The translations under genes and the position numbers were made by a program. A stretch of DNA of 64,000 nt from Ogataea parapolymorpha DL-1 (taxonomy: Eukaryota; Ascomycota; Pichiomycetes; Pichiales; Pichiaceae), in NCBI RefSeq assembly GCF_000187245.1, contig NC_027860.1:992001-1056000 (forward strand), written 5' to 3'. The notes under the pieces are model-generated. The model was not told the origin of the DNA. It did not search any database and saw only the letters and a program-made list of their open reading frames with translations. Shown in pieces: positions 37,246 to 45,707 of this stretch (its first letter is position 1; each line of letters opens with the position of its first letter).

Positions 37246-38064
37246 ATGAGCAAGTTGTCCGAATATCATCAGCGAGTTAAATCTCTCACTAGAGAAGATA
37301 TTCTGACCAAGTTCCCCGAAGTGACGCCCTTGGAAGCTACCACTGGAGAGTCATCTTCGTCGACGACAAATGGCTCTACTACATACAACTCGCTTTTCCG
37401 AGGTCACGATGAAGAGCAGATCAAACTCATGGATGAGAACTGTATTGTTCTAGATTATGATGATAGAGCGATCGGTGCTGGAACGAAAAAGCTTTGTCAT
37501 ATCATGGATAATATCAATAAGGGATTGCTCCATAGAGCATTTTCCGTCTTTTTATTTGACTCGAACAACAGGCTTCTCTTACAGCAGAGGGCTGATGAGA
37601 AAATTACCTTTCCCTCCATGTGGACCAACACTTGTTGCTCCCATCCCCTTTGTGTTCGGTCTGAACTGGGGTTAGACCTGGACTCATCTATTCTAGGAGC
37701 CAAGACTGCAGCTCAAAGGAAGCTGGAACAGGAGTTGGGAATTCATCCGAAAGATGTTCCTATTGAAAACTTCAAGTTTTTGACCAGAATTCATTACATG
37801 GCACCTAGCAATGGACCATGGGGAGAGCACGAAATTGATTACATTTTAATAATCAAAGCTAATCCAGCATTCAAGGCGAACCCAAATGAGGTGAAAGACA
37901 CCCGTTATGTGACAGCAGACGAACTCAAAAAGATGTTCAAGGATCCAAGTTTGGTGTTCACCCCATGGTTCAAGTTGATCTGCGAATCATATCTATTCCA
38001 ATGGTGGGATCACCTTGATGAGCTAGACAGATTTACTAGCACGGAAATTGACCGCATGTTGTGA
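37246..38064 (+). CDS. IDI1: isopentenyl-diphosphate delta-isomerase
   Basis: Interconverts isopentenyl and dimethylallyl diphosphate, feeding sterol and prenyl synthesis. The 272 residues (288 in yeast) hold a Nudix-type fold with catalytic Cys in [10 protein letters not shown] (Cys130/131) and catalytic Glu in [10 protein letters not shown] (Glu193/195). The Nudix helix is [12 protein letters not shown] (about 154-165). A Ser/Thr-rich insert ([12 protein letters not shown]) near 35 is typical of fungal forms. It is divergent from YEF3. Confidence 0.97.
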   Translation: MSKLSEYHQRVKSLTREDILTKFPEVTPLEATTGESSSSTTNGSTTYNSLFRGHDEEQIKLMDENCIVLDYDDRAIGAGTKKLCHIMDNINKGLLHRAFSVFLFDSNNRLLLQQRADEKITFPSMWTNTCCSHPLCVRSELGLDLDSSILGAKTAAQRKLEQELGIHPKDVPIENFKFLTRIHYMAPSNGPWGEHEIDYILIIKANPAFKANPNEVKDTRYVTADELKKMFKDPSLVFTPWFKLICESYLFQWWDHLDELDRFTSTEIDRML

Positions 38065-38271
38065 GTCAAGACATGTAACGTTTAATATTTTGTAAGAATA
38101 GAAGATCCGGGATCACACTAATCAATCTTCTAGATCCATCCTTACACCGCATACCTCAAATAAAAGCTTATCTTTCCAATTTTGATTTTGCCGTCGGGTA
38201 TCTAATCCCTAAAAGAAAGAAGCGAAATCTTATCCGTATAAATGTAAAAGATTCCTTGTTTGGCTTCTTTA

Positions 38272-39513
38272 ATGGAAGTGACTCTCTCACAGATCCCAGA
38301 CGTTTTCAGACCATACAGTGGGCCAGTGCTATTAGTCGCCGTGTCGCTAATATTATCGGCATTTGCTATACAATTAAAGCTGCTACCACGTCCTCTTAGG
38401 TCGCTTGATGGGGGTAGCGTTAAGCAATCTGCGACATCAAAATTGTCAGTCAAAGATGCGCTACCAGAGGTGATAATTGAGCCTGTTGATCCGAATTTCG
38501 ATTGGGAAAAAGAGGAGCCAGCTCCTTACAGGCCTTTCAAGAACGCACCTTATCGGGTCAATATGGCTATTCAGAAAGCCGATCCGCAAAACATCATTGT
38601 GATTGAAAATACTTATCTGAAGTCCACAAAGCTCAGAGAAAGGATTATGAATGAAAGAGCTGAGATCTCTATGGCTTGCCATCCTAGCGCAGAAGCCGCG
38701 CTGAAAGAATTGTATTGCACCGTAACAGATTTCCTAATGAAGAAATATCCGATGTATTTCTTTACAAAGGATAATGGTACCACCTTTTATAACAAGATCA
38801 AAGATGAATCTTTTCCACTGGATCCTACCTTGGAGGATCGACTAGAAGTTCTCAAATTTCTAGGACGCACCATTGAGGAAGACTTTATTATTTTACTCAA
38901 AAATGGGGACGAGGGTGAATTGCAGAACGAGTATGTCTGGAGAGCAGGAGTGTCCTGCTACCCAAATGGATTTGTTCCCGGCGAAAAATTCAATAAACCT
39001 TTGACTGCAATCCATGGTCCTGTCCCGCAATACCTTGAGCGGCTGAAAGTTTCAATGAACAGATTCTTTGAGAGACTTCGCGTCAATGAGTTTGTTGTTA
39101 GGTACAACTGGAGTATGCAGGCACATACTAACATATTCGCTCCTTCTATGAATCACGGATCCCGCACATCATCGTCAGTCAAGCCGCTTTCTCCTGAAGA
39201 TCTGGATTTCAACAAAGTCTTTATGCGAGTCGAAAAACAGTGTTTTACAAGGTTACCAAGGACCAAGGCCGATATCATGTTTATTAGGACTTACACCACT
39301 CCGGTGACAAAAATCAAAGCCGAAAATAGGGCTGAGGACTTTTGCGGCGCCATCGACGGTTTGTCAGATGATTTTGCTATTTATAAGAATAAGATTCTCT
39401 GGGGAGATGCAGTTAAGGCATACCTCAAAGGTGAGTCAAGCGGTTTGACAGAAGAGGTGTACGATTTCGATATCTTTGAGGCCCAACTTAATGGTGCACT
39501 TATGAAAAAATAG
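38272..39513 (+). CDS. DUF3445 protein (heme-dependent oxidative N-demethylase-like), membrane-anchored
   Basis: A 413-residue protein starting MEVTLSQIPDV; the in-frame codon four positions upstream is TTG. An N-terminal membrane segment lies at about 15-38 (GPVLLVAVSLILSAFAIQLKL), then a DUF3445/HODM-type domain: APYRPFKNAPYRVNMAI (about 86-102), the stretch AGVSCYPNGFVPGEKFNKPLTAIHGPVPQY broken here into CYPNGF and IHGPVPQY, and FIRTYTTP near 340. Characterised bacterial relatives are heme monooxygenases that demethylate secondary amines. The fungal substrate is unknown. The stop codon touches the MCB element of the SMC1 promoter. Confidence 0.7.
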   Translation: MEVTLSQIPDVFRPYSGPVLLVAVSLILSAFAIQLKLLPRPLRSLDGGSVKQSATSKLSVKDALPEVIIEPVDPNFDWEKEEPAPYRPFKNAPYRVNMAIQKADPQNIIVIENTYLKSTKLRERIMNERAEISMACHPSAEAALKELYCTVTDFLMKKYPMYFFTKDNGTTFYNKIKDESFPLDPTLEDRLEVLKFLGRTIEEDFIILLKNGDEGELQNEYVWRAGVSCYPNGFVPGEKFNKPLTAIHGPVPQYLERLKVSMNRFFERLRVNEFVVRYNWSMQAHTNIFAPSMNHGSRTSSSVKPLSPEDLDFNKVFMRVEKQCFTRLPRTKADIMFIRTYTTPVTKIKAENRAEDFCGAIDGLSDDFAIYKNKILWGDAVKAYLKGESSGLTEEVYDFDIFEAQLNGALMKK

Positions 39514-39594
39514 ACGCGTCGATCTTCACTTTATATATTTCGCAACGCGTAGAAACTCGAATAGATAGATAAAGGGAAAAAAAAGCTAACGCGT
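39513..39594 (+). promoter_or_regulatory. three MCB boxes upstream of SMC1
   Basis: ACGCGT occurs at 39514-39519 (in GACGCGTCGAT), 39545-39550 and 39589-39594, all within 125 bp of the SMC1 start codon. A cluster of MluI boxes is the classic site of MBF, which drives G1/S expression of replication and cohesion genes in S. cerevisiae, SMC1 among the cell-cycle set. Confidence 0.75.
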
Positions 39595-39635
39595 AAAATA
39601 TTGAAAACAATTATTTACATTGCAAATCAATAATA

Positions 39636-42600
39636 ATGGGGAGACTTGTTGGTCTTGAGCTATACAACTTCAAGTCGTACAGGGGCATCTCGTCTATTGG
39701 TTTTGGTAGCTCGTTTTTCACCTCCATCATTGGACCCAACGGATCTGGCAAATCCAACATGATGGATGCGATCTCGTTCGTGTTGGGAATCAAATCTAGC
39801 CATTTAAGATCGAACAATTTGAAAGATCTGATTTACAGAGGTAGAGTATTGGGTGAAAGTGATGATGGTGAAGAAAAAGAGAATGATCCCTGCACGGCAT
39901 ACGTGATGGCTATTTACGAAAAATCAAACGGAGATATCTTGAAGCTCAAAAGAAGTATTAATGAGACAGGCACCAGCGAGTACAGAATCAACAATAAAAC
40001 TGTGAGCGCGACTCAGTACGCAGATGTATTAAGGAAAGAGAATATCTTAATCAAAGCTAGAAATTTCCTGGTATTTCAGGGAGATGTTGAGAAGATCGCG
40101 TCGCAGTCACCGGAAGAGCTTACGCGGCTAATCGAGAATATTAGTGGTTCAATTGATCATAAAAAAGATTATGACGTGCTTATGGAGGAGAAAGAGAAAG
40201 CTCACGACACTACGGCATTGTTGAATTCGAGGAAAAAGGCACTTCGGGAGGAGTTCAATCAATACAAAAACCAATCTATGGAAATTGAACAATTCGACCT
40301 GAAAAGCAAAGAACTTTGTGACTTGATTTTGACAAAATACTTGACTGAACTATACCATAATAACAAGGAGCTTGAGCAGAGTACAGGTGAACTCAAATCT
40401 GCCACACATGAATTGAAAGATCTGCAAAAGGTGTTAAAAGACAACGAAGCTGCGATGAAAAACGTGATCAAAACACGTAACAAGGATGATAGCGATTATC
40501 ATAAAATCGAAAAATCGATTTCGAAAAAGGCCACTCTAATCAAAGAAAAACAGTTAGCTTTGATCCCCCTAAAGTCCGAGGTGTTGCAATTGTCCAAAAA
40601 AATCAGTGATTATAAGAGGAGAATTGAAACTTTATCCGATGACCACGAACGACAGAACGCGGTTGTTGAGACAATTGACAAGCAGTTAGCTACGATTCAA
40701 AGAGCGTATGACAACTATGTAAGGGAGTTTGAAGCGACCACGGTAGAGACTCTGAGCACCGGAGCTCTGGAGGAATACAAAAGGTTAAGAGAGGCATTTT
40801 TGATGAAGGGTGGACATATCGAGTCGAAATTGCTTGACCTTGAGGATTCAGTGAACTCCTTGAACCTGCAAATTGAGAACGTTTCACGTCAGAACGAAAT
40901 TGTCAGCACACGAATTAGGGAGCTTGAAACCGAAAAGGCAGAGATCAGCTCTAAAATTCAAGAAAATGTCTCTCAAACCAATGATGCGCAAACTGCCACC
41001 AACAAGAAAAAGGAAGAACTTTATGCTGTGCGTTCTACCCAAGAAAAGATTTTGCAGGAAGAATTTGAGTTGAACACGGTTCTGAAAGACGTGTTAGTCC
41101 AATTGAATGAGCTGCATGCAAGCCAGAGGGAAACTGCCAGAGAGAAGAGACTCCGTGAAAATTGCTCTTCACTCAAAAGATTGTTTCCCGGGGTTAGAGG
41201 TCTAGTGTGCGATCTATGCAAGCCAACACAGAAAAGATATGAGCTTGCAGTCTCCACAATTCTGGGAAAGAATTTCGACGCGATTGTTGTGGACAATCTC
41301 AGTGTTGCAAACAAATGCATCAATTACTTGAAAGAGCAGAGGGCGGGAGTGGCATCATTCATTCCTTTGGACTCTGTTGAGTCAAAGCCTCCTCAAGCTT
41401 ATCTCCGTAATATTGATGAGCACGTGCGTCCAACCTTTGACGTTGTCACATTTGATCCTGAGTTGGAAAGAGCTATTCAATATGTCTGTGGAAACTCGAT
41501 AGTTTGTGATAATATGGACGTCGCCAAATATGTGAAATGGGAGAAAAAAGTGGACGTGAAAGTTGTCACTTTAGAGGGATCTTTAATTCACAAATCTGGT
41601 CTTATGACGGGTGGTCTGACACCAAATGGGGGCAGAAGATGGGACAAATCCGAGACCCAGGCACTAACTACCCAAAAGGAGGAAATCAAGTCCAAATTGG
41701 AGGAACTTTCAAGGAAAAAGACAAGTGAACTTCTTGAGAAAAAGCTCATGGATGAGGTGGAGACATTAGAAGCACAGATTCCTCCACTGCAAAATGCCAG
41801 ACTCGAACTGGATAGGCTGATGAAAGACATAGATGCTGAAAACAAAAATCAAAGAAGTATACAGGCTCAATTGGAGAAAGAGCTACAAGAGTTAAAAGAA
41901 AAGCTCACAGAAGCAATGTCAAAGGTGGACTCTACCAATAAGGAACTCTCAAGTATTCAGCAAGAGGTTTATGCCACCTTCTGTCAAAAACACAACTTTG
42001 CGAACATATCCGAATACGAAGAAACATACGGATCTAAGTCAAGGGGTCATTCTAAGGAGAAGGCAAGATACATCAAACAGATCCAATATCTCGAGAACAA
42101 ACTTGGATTCGAAAAGGACAGATTGGATGAGTATCAATCACGCCTAGACCGCCTTAATAAAGACATGTCAAATCTTGAGAAAAACTATAACAAGCTCGTC
42201 TCGCGCAAGGAGACGATAGAGAACGATCTTGACACCTTTGAAAGTGAGCATGAAGTGCTCATGGAGGAGCTGCAAAGGGCTAGTGGCCAACGCAGGGCTC
42301 AGCTAATGGATTACCACCAGTTGGAAGACGGAGTTTCCGACGTCCGTTTGCAGGTTGCCGAGATCAACAAGAAGATTGCCAATTATGAAGATGTGATCGA
42401 GAAAGCCAAGATTGAAAAAATGAACATCCTGAAAAACTGCAAGCTAGAAAACGTGCAGCTGCCATTGTCTTTTGGCTCCATGGATGACATCCCCCTTGAT
42501 GAATCTGAAGACGACGAGAATATGCTTGCGGATGAAATTGAGATTGACTTCACAAACCTGCAGTCTCGCTTCAAGTCAGGAGCACTTGAGGAGCTGCTGA

Positions 42601-43286
42601 GCGACTTGAAAAAAGAAATTGATCAAATCACGGCAGAACTATCATCAATGAGCCCTAATATGAAGGCTCGAGAAAGGCTGCAAGATGTTCAACAGAGACT
42701 GGCTGATTTGGACGCAGAATTTTCTGACGCCAAGCAAGAGGAGAAAAAGATTGCGGCCGAGTTCCAGACTGTCAAATCCAAGAGATATAAACAGTTCATG
42801 GACACCTTCAACCACATAGCGGCAACGATAGATGGCGTCTATAAAGACCTCACTAAATCCAATGTTTCTCCCCTCGGGGGATCTGCATACCTGACTCTGG
42901 AGGACGAAGATGAGCCGTATCTGCACGGTGTGAAGTATCATGCCATGCCCCCAATGAAGAGATTTAGAGACATGGAGCTTCTCTCTGGCGGCGAGAAAAC
43001 TATTGCAGCTCTCGCGCTGCTATTTACAATTCACTCGCATCATCCTTCACCATTCTTTGTGTTGGATGAAGTCGATGCAGCCCTTGACAACGCTAACGTG
43101 AACAAAATTGCTAATTATATTGCCAAGAACGCAGGTCCAAATTTCCAGTTTATCGTTATCAGCCTGAAAAATGGACTTTTCGAACGAAGTGATGCTTTGG
43201 TGGGAATCTACAGAGAGCAGAAGCTCAATACTTCTAAAACTCTTACGTTGGATTTGAGGACCTACCCAGACCAAGAGGTTGCCTAA
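39636..43286 (+). CDS. SMC1: cohesin subunit SMC1
   Basis: Core ATPase of the cohesin ring, with Smc3 and Scc1. The 1216 residues (1225 in S. cerevisiae) have Walker A GPNGSGKSN (33-41), long coiled coils, a hinge at about 510-660 (LFPGVRGLVCDLCKPTQKRYELAVS in part: LFPGVRGLV, YELAVSTILG), the signature LSGGEKT (1116-1122) and Walker B with D-loop FVLDEVDAALD (1140-1150). The hinge-proximal Gly-rich pieces (GLMTGGLTPNGGRRW) distinguish Smc1 from Smc3. It ends 36 bp before the LST7 stop (convergent). Regulated through the MCB cluster upstream. Confidence 0.97.
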   Translation: MGRLVGLELYNFKSYRGISSIGFGSSFFTSIIGPNGSGKSNMMDAISFVLGIKSSHLRSNNLKDLIYRGRVLGESDDGEEKENDPCTAYVMAIYEKSNGDILKLKRSINETGTSEYRINNKTVSATQYADVLRKENILIKARNFLVFQGDVEKIASQSPEELTRLIENISGSIDHKKDYDVLMEEKEKAHDTTALLNSRKKALREEFNQYKNQSMEIEQFDLKSKELCDLILTKYLTELYHNNKELEQSTGELKSATHELKDLQKVLKDNEAAMKNVIKTRNKDDSDYHKIEKSISKKATLIKEKQLALIPLKSEVLQLSKKISDYKRRIETLSDDHERQNAVVETIDKQLATIQRAYDNYVREFEATTVETLSTGALEEYKRLREAFLMKGGHIESKLLDLEDSVNSLNLQIENVSRQNEIVSTRIRELETEKAEISSKIQENVSQTNDAQTATNKKKEELYAVRSTQEKILQEEFELNTVLKDVLVQLNELHASQRETAREKRLRENCSSLKRLFPGVRGLVCDLCKPTQKRYELAVSTILGKNFDAIVVDNLSVANKCINYLKEQRAGVASFIPLDSVESKPPQAYLRNIDEHVRPTFDVVTFDPELERAIQYVCGNSIVCDNMDVAKYVKWEKKVDVKVVTLEGSLIHKSGLMTGGLTPNGGRRWDKSETQALTTQKEEIKSKLEELSRKKTSELLEKKLMDEVETLEAQIPPLQNARLELDRLMKDIDAENKNQRSIQAQLEKELQELKEKLTEAMSKVDSTNKELSSIQQEVYATFCQKHNFANISEYEETYGSKSRGHSKEKARYIKQIQYLENKLGFEKDRLDEYQSRLDRLNKDMSNLEKNYNKLVSRKETIENDLDTFESEHEVLMEELQRASGQRRAQLMDYHQLEDGVSDVRLQVAEINKKIANYEDVIEKAKIEKMNILKNCKLENVQLPLSFGSMDDIPLDESEDDENMLADEIEIDFTNLQSRFKSGALEELLSDLKKEIDQITAELSSMSPNMKARERLQDVQQRLADLDAEFSDAKQEEKKIAAEFQTVKSKRYKQFMDTFNHIAATIDGVYKDLTKSNVSPLGGSAYLTLEDEDEPYLHGVKYHAMPPMKRFRDMELLSGGEKTIAALALLFTIHSHHPSPFFVLDEVDAALDNANVNKIANYIAKNAGPNFQFIVISLKNGLFERSDALVGIYREQKLNTSKTLTLDLRTYPDQEVA

Positions 43287-43322
43287 ATCCATTCTTGCTT
43301 TCTCTCTATGCGCTGTGTATCG

Positions 43323-43991
43323 TTATACTATTAATTGGTCAAGTAATGATGAAGCCCACAAGTGTAGTTTTACAAAAAACTTGTCATCCTGCAACAAGTC
43401 CATGATGCTTCTGTTTTTAGGCATCCGAGACCCCCTACGCAGGTATGTCTCATTATTATTTTCGTTCTTGCGACGGCTATCGATGATGTGCATCGATCTT
43501 GACGTTATAAAATGGACCATGGCAGTCAGCTGATCAAGTATAACAGAGTAGTTTTCGTACAATTTCTGCTCACTGTCGCTGGTGAAAATAAGCGAATATC
43601 GTCTTTCCGACCCCCTTGCGGTATCATCTATAAGCTTGAAGCCCAGACTCACAGAATATCCGTTCTTAGAATCCCCAAAGCTCAAAGGTTTATTAATATC
43701 ATGATTGGATTCAATTGTGAAGACTCGCATAATCGTTTGACGTAGAGCTGCATATCTGGGTTGTGAAGATGGATGCTGCGTGCTAATGTAAGTTTGATCT
43801 CCTGACTGCGTCCGGAGACTTGTGCCCTCGTGAGGTACTATGAATGCACATGACTTGCACACTGAGGATGGTGGTACTTTTGTTCCATAATAAGAGTCTA
43901 CAAGCTCTCCCGAATGGACATTTTGAGTGCATATCACCATGGAGGGACCATGGACTTCGCAAAAATGAGCTAGCGTTATCATGAAAGGCAT
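43323..43991 (-). CDS. LST7: folliculin-like amino-acid signalling protein LST7
   Basis: Partner of Lst4 in the GTPase-activating complex that acts on Gtr2 at the vacuole to switch TORC1 on. The 222 residues (242 in S. cerevisiae) open with the FLCN longin start MITLAHFCEVHGPSMVICTQ. CKSCAFIVPHEG is the folliculin Cys motif, and GYSVSLGFKLIDDTARGSERRYSLIF follows as the beta-sheet core (in pieces: GYSVSLGF, GSERRYSLIF). The protein ends after the longin domain, without the DENN domain of animal folliculin. Confidence 0.9.
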   Translation of the reverse strand: MPFMITLAHFCEVHGPSMVICTQNVHSGELVDSYYGTKVPPSSVCKSCAFIVPHEGTSLRTQSGDQTYISTQHPSSQPRYAALRQTIMRVFTIESNHDINKPLSFGDSKNGYSVSLGFKLIDDTARGSERRYSLIFTSDSEQKLYENYSVILDQLTAMVHFITSRSMHIIDSRRKNENNNETYLRRGSRMPKNRSIMDLLQDDKFFVKLHLWASSLLDQLIV

Positions 43992-44053
43992 TGAAAAAAT
44001 ATGATTGACTGGCTGTGTGGTGTAAATAAATAATATTAAAAATCAAATCTTTG

Positions 44054-45682
44054 ATGACCTCTGTGCCTCATCTGGAATGCGAGCAGTCCAGAAGCTGGAA
44101 TTTAGCTCAGCGACAAGCTTTCAGTGCTAGAAACCAAAGAAAAATTCGTCATGTGCAGGCAGTCGTGGTGAGGAACCTCAAATTACCTGCAAATGTGTCC
44201 GGCAAGGATCCCCGATTACTGAGATTGAAGACAAAGTCAACCGTAAATATGGCCAACACTGCAATTACCCAGAATAATAAGGTCAAGACATTGAGTCAGG
44301 TGGGAGACCTGATTCAATTGTCTCGATATGAAGAGTTTTCTAGCCAAGATAAGCTTCAATCAGGAGCTGATCCTGTGGAGCGGCAGCTAGAGGTTCAGGC
44401 AATCAACAAGCGTATGTTCTTGGAGTGCTTTTTCACAATCAATCATTTTTTAGATACGAAGAGCCCATTTTACATTAGTCGAGTATTCTCTGACTCGATC
44501 CACGTTTGGGACAATATACAACTTTCCGGTTTATCTCTTAAATCATTTACCATCAACCTTTACGCCAAAATAGATACGGAGTGGAAATTGCTAGTACGAT
44601 ATAATGTGAAGCTTTCGTTTTTGGTCAATCTTGGTAGCGATTACGAAGTTATAGAATCCAAGTTGAGGAACGAACCAAATTTGTTGCTTCTCAAGTTAAA
44701 TGATGACTGTTATTATGTACAGTCCAGCACCTATTTGCCAAGAGAAGTGATCAAAGACTTAGAGGTCTACCATTCAAACAAAAGTGCTGGAAGCTACCTT
44801 CGTGAAGAGCCAACTTGCACTTTTGATCAGATTATGAAGCTGAATAATTTGACAGTTTGCTTAGTGGATCTGCTTTCCTCTAAGAAAGTTCTCACCGATA
44901 AAATTGAATCACTATTGAGAGACTCGTTGCCTCCGAAGAGCAACCCAGTGGTCATCAATTGTCTGAAAACGCTTATTGATAGTCAAAAATTAAGCAATAA
45001 GCTTCTCAAGCAGCAAATTTCTCGTCTTACTGACATTCAGCACGCAAAGGAATGTAAAACACGCCATGCATTATTGACAGAGTATAAGCGCGAAGATTAT
45101 GCTCACTACTTATTGGATCTAGAATCCATAATATTGCAAATATCGAAAGAGAAGTCCAGAATAGCCAATACACTCTTGACAATTTTTCCTATAGCAATAT
45201 CTGATAACCTGGAGTTCTCGCTCTTTGGGTACAAGCTCCCACAAAGCTTGAACTATCTGAAAATGACTCGCATAGAAATAGAGAAAACCAATTCACTACT
45301 TGGTATAGTGGTCCTCCTTGTGATCAAACTGTCAAACTATTTGAACGTACCTTTGAGATATCCACTTAAGTTTCTCGGCTCTAATTCATATATTACGGAT
45401 CCAGTCTCTAAAATGCAAACTAAGCTTCGTGTTTACCCTCTATTTGTTGTCCAAAATAGTAACTTGGCTATCCGTTTTGAATTTGGATTATCACTACTAT
45501 TGAAGAATCTACAGCAAATATTTGAATCAGAAAATCTTACCAAGCTTGATGACCACGACTTACTTGCTAACTTGAAGGTATTGTTGACATGTATAGCAAC
45601 AGATGATGGACTGGGACTCAATGAATATTTGGTGACAAAAGACGAAGTCAATACAATCAAGCTCAGCCTGTTGAAAAAATGA
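44054..45682 (+). CDS. VPS38: VPS38/UVRAG-like subunit of the Vps34 PI3-kinase complex II
   Basis: Directs the Vps34-Vps15-Vps30 complex to endosomes. The 542 residues (439 in S. cerevisiae) show a C2-like part about 130-240 and a helical middle with basic coiled coil (CLKTLIDSQKLSNKLLKQQ, about 300-320). A UVRAG/Vps38-type C-terminal domain (LNYLKMTRIEIEKTNSLLG, then VPLRYPLKFLGSNSYITDP) follows, typical of the BARA2-like region. Start is the ATG one codon after an in-frame TTG. Atg14 is a relative but lacks this C-terminal block. Confidence 0.78.
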   Translation: MTSVPHLECEQSRSWNLAQRQAFSARNQRKIRHVQAVVVRNLKLPANVSGKDPRLLRLKTKSTVNMANTAITQNNKVKTLSQVGDLIQLSRYEEFSSQDKLQSGADPVERQLEVQAINKRMFLECFFTINHFLDTKSPFYISRVFSDSIHVWDNIQLSGLSLKSFTINLYAKIDTEWKLLVRYNVKLSFLVNLGSDYEVIESKLRNEPNLLLLKLNDDCYYVQSSTYLPREVIKDLEVYHSNKSAGSYLREEPTCTFDQIMKLNNLTVCLVDLLSSKKVLTDKIESLLRDSLPPKSNPVVINCLKTLIDSQKLSNKLLKQQISRLTDIQHAKECKTRHALLTEYKREDYAHYLLDLESIILQISKEKSRIANTLLTIFPIAISDNLEFSLFGYKLPQSLNYLKMTRIEIEKTNSLLGIVVLLVIKLSNYLNVPLRYPLKFLGSNSYITDPVSKMQTKLRVYPLFVVQNSNLAIRFEFGLSLLLKNLQQIFESENLTKLDDHDLLANLKVLLTCIATDDGLGLNEYLVTKDEVNTIKLSLLKK

Positions 45683-45707
45683 TACAGGTATTATATCGTT
45701 GCATTCA

